A stretch of DNA of 36,145 nt from Halalkalibacter urbisdiaboli (lineage in GTDB: Bacteria > Bacillota > Bacilli > Bacillales > Bacillaceae_D), in contig NZ_MVJM01000001.1 in the NCBI RefSeq assembly GCF_002156385.1, positions 1,330,740 through 1,366,884 on the forward strand. Direction: 5' to 3'. A program made the position numbers and the translations under genes. The notes under the pieces were generated by a model that ran no database searches, was not told the origin of the DNA, and was given only the letters and a program-made list of their open reading frames with translations. Each line of letters starts with the position of its first letter. Positions within the stretch are counted from its first letter, which is position 1. Positions 34,563 through 36,145 of this stretch are shown here, piece by piece.

Positions 34563-34625
34563 TGTTAGCTTTCCTAACATGGCATGACACTAATTATAGA
34601 CATAAATGCGTCAGTGTCAATAACA
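34563..34625 (-). promoter_or_regulatory. glnK-amtB promoter with two GlnR/TnrA boxes
   Basis: On the minus strand TTGACA (34620-34615), 16 bp, TATAAT (34598-34593): both hexamers perfect. A GlnR/TnrA box, TGTTA-N7-TAACA (34563-34579), matches TGTNA-N7-TNACA fully and lies about +7 to +23. A second site at 34609-34625 overlaps the -35 with one mismatch. This placement suits repression, most likely by GlnR in nitrogen-rich conditions. B. subtilis nrgAB is activated by TnrA from upstream. Confidence 0.8.
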
Positions 34626-34697
34626 TTTAGAAAATTTATATCCATCCTTAGATATTTAGCACCTATTTCGCAACCAATTTAGTATGAATAACAAGTA

Positions 34698-34727
34698 AAA
34701 ACGCTCAGACTAAATCCTGAGCGTTTT
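34698..34727 (-). terminator. Terminator of the 76-residue gene
   Basis: AACGCTCAG and CTGAGCGTT (34700-34708 with 34717-34725) form a perfect stem, followed by TTTTTACTTG on the minus strand. Confidence 0.8.
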
Positions 34728-34847
34728 CAAACGTTAAAACTCACCATTATTATTTTACTAATGTACCCTTTACTTCAAGAACAACATGCTACAAGACAAT
34801 CATATCGACAACTCCTTGTTCCACTCTCGCAGCCGTTAGCCAAGAAA

Positions 34848-35078
34848 TTAATTGTCTTTCACAAAACCAACAATTGATATTATTAACCCTATAAGTACCA
34901 TTAAATATTCAAATCCCCCTAGATTTGAATTAATATCAACGGTAATAATACCGCCAACTAATATTATACTTAAACCCAATAACATAAATTTAATCCCTGG
35001 CTTGGCACTTTTAGATAGTATAAAGACAAAAATACCTAAAATAATAATCACTGGTATTGCAATAATACTCCATAGCAT
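34848..35078 (-). CDS. Small membrane protein (76 residues)
   Basis: A very hydrophobic protein with two to three helices (about 2-21, 28-48 and 54-73) and a KDN end. I do not recognise it. GGGGAG lies about 9 nt before the ATG and a terminator lies downstream, so it is probably expressed. The region from here to the right edge is more AT-rich than the operons on its left. Confidence 0.65.
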   Translation of the reverse strand: MLWSIIAIPVIIILGIFVFILSKSAKPGIKFMLLGLSIILVGGIITVDINSNLGGFEYLMVLIGLIISIVGFVKDN

Positions 35079-35223
35079 ATTTTTATCTCCCCATTATTCG
35101 ATTTTGGATTTTTTTCAAAGTTTAACTCTTCTACCCTTTAATACACCAAGAATAGGAGCTGCCGAATAGCAGCCCTTCTTGCACAAAGGTATAATTTCTT
35201 ATTCCAGATAAGCACCCTTTAGT

Positions 35224-35589
35224 TTAATTATTTTTGTGTTCACTGATTGTGAAAAAGTCTCCCTCACTCGACCCATGAATAGTCATACCTATAAACTGTC
35301 CGTCTTTTTTAAATACATAGTAGCTACCCATTTGTAAATCTTCTTGTATCTCCCATCCCCAACTTTCGATTATTTCATAATAATCTTCCCTAATACCTCC
35401 GTTATTACCTATCGCATTATAAAGATATTTTTCATACCCATCTTCTCTACTCTCAGCAAGTTCAGCTTCAACAGGTATAGGAAACTCAGGAAAAGATGAA
35501 GAACCTTCAAAATCACTTTCATTACTATTACTACAACCTACAATAGCTATAAGAATTAAAAATAATAGTAGTGTCTTTACTTTTTTCAT
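35224..35589 (-). CDS. Putative lipoprotein (121 residues)
   Basis: A small secreted lipoprotein. The signal peptide is MKKVKTLLLFLILIAIVGC, ending in the lipobox IVGC (cleavage before Cys19), followed by a serine/acid-rich linker and a globular domain with FPEFPIPVEAEL and WGWEIQ. GAGAGGTG precedes the ATG at 35589; the open frame extends six codons upstream through that ribosome site. Function unknown. Confidence 0.8.
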   Translation of the reverse strand: MKKVKTLLLFLILIAIVGCSNSNESDFEGSSSFPEFPIPVEAELAESREDGYEKYLYNAIGNNGGIREDYYEIIESWGWEIQEDLQMGSYYVFKKDGQFIGMTIHGSSEGDFFTISEHKNN

Positions 35590-35688
35590 TTTTTTCACCT
35601 CTCTCAAAGGATAACATTATTAAACCAATATTTGGTTATTCAATTATCCTGCCTCGTTACTTTAAGTGTAACATTTCACAATTAGAAA

Positions 35689-35714
35689 AGTCCTTTGAGG
35701 TTCCTCAAAGGACT
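35689..35714 (-). terminator. Terminator of the right-edge membrane gene
   Basis: AGTCCTTTGAGG and CCTCAAAGGACT form a perfect 12-bp stem with a 2-nt loop; TTTTCTAATTG follows on the minus strand. Confidence 0.8.
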
Positions 35715-35762
35715 ATTTATAACATTACTTTCATGGTAGTTTAAGAAGAAATTATGAAAGTT

Positions 35763-36145
35763 TTAGTTAGTTTCTTTATCACTTTGTGAATCTTTATCAT
35801 ACCAAATCTGAAAAACATATATTAAAAGGGCTACTCCGATCATCATTAAATATGTAATATGTGGTGACAATTCGCCTGAAGCTAATTCAAGTTTTCGTTG
35901 GATTGGATACCATAAATATATATATACACCATCCAATATTAGGTTTGTTATTAAATAAACAATAAATTTTCCGTAGGTAAACTTAAAAATCCATATTGTT
36001 GCTATTAAATAAGCACTGTATACCCAAGGAATATTTGCGACTTTGTCCCAGTCAAACAGCCCAGGTTCTCTCCACCAATTATAATGATATGCAGCTTGGT
36101 AAATAAGAGTGTTGACTACCGTAACAAACAATGCAACTGGAAGAA
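35763..36145 (-). CDS. CBO0543-like membrane protein (5' end outside the window)
   Basis: The last gene is cut by the right edge: the frame stays open to base 36145, with LPVAL preceding the first possible start (TTG at 36131). The visible 127 residues have about four membrane helices and the run YNWWREPGLFDWDKVANIPW, similar to the CBO0543 family of small clostridial and bacillar membrane proteins. Function unknown. A strong terminator follows. Confidence 0.7.
   Translation of the reverse strand, partial: LPVALFVTVVNTLIYQAAYHYNWWREPGLFDWDKVANIPWVYSAYLIATIWIFKFTYGKFIVYLITNLILDGVYIYLWYPIQRKLELASGELSPHITYLMMIGVALLIYVFQIWYDKDSQSDKETN

Larger units (their letters stand above)
34534..34847. other. 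313-bp gap between glnK and the small membrane gene
   Basis: It contains the glnK promoter and operators, then a stretch without signals, the terminator at 34698-34727, and about 120 bp (34728-34847) in which I see nothing. Confidence 0.6.

Overview
The window comes from a low-GC, spore-forming Bacillaceae, probably an alkaliphilic or salt-tolerant Bacillus relative. The evidence is a Bacillus-type 16S rRNA, two small acid-soluble spore proteins (SspE and SspK) with sigma-G-like promoters, PerR with every metal ligand of the B. subtilis protein, FabL, and an ectoine operon.

Region 1 (1-11842) follows the B. subtilis rrnD flank, as I remember that map: 16S rRNA, ygxA, ygzB, perR, bcp (ygaF), gsaB, ygaE, ygaD, ygaC, sspE, fabL. 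One extra gene, a small paralogue of the c-di-AMP receptor DarA, sits between perR and bcp. Region 2 (12062-23480) mixes added genes (an aminotransferase, a quinone oxidoreductase, a membrane diguanylate cyclase, an SDR, a riboswitch-controlled TerC/YjbE gene, a GNAT acetyltransferase) with the yfh block: mutY, yfhP, yfhJ, sspK, yfhH, recX, yfhE. The yfhF position next to recX holds only an 11-codon ORF.

Region 3 (23481-36145) is accessory: ectABC for ectoine; a TetR regulator divergent from an ABC exporter with paired palindromic operators; an MpsC-like (DUF2294) gene followed by an SbtA-like Na+/bicarbonate permease; an alpha/beta hydrolase; glnK-amtB for ammonium uptake; and small membrane or lipoprotein genes up to a gene cut by the window edge.

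Three signals deserve most attention. (1) The leader of the GNAT gene (22440-22572) contains a tRNA-shaped sequence with a 3-nt anticodon loop. Its 3' side can pair into a chain of mutually exclusive helices ending on the gene's Shine-Dalgarno. (2) The mpsC-sbtA operon starts from a perfect consensus promoter, then about 175 nt of structured leader, then an intrinsic terminator, with a second terminator between the two genes. This looks like an attenuated inorganic-carbon uptake system. (3) A family of modular palindromic repeats occurs at five intergenic sites, once with an 89-bp tandem duplication.

All calls are from reading the sequence. No database search, folding program or alignment was run.
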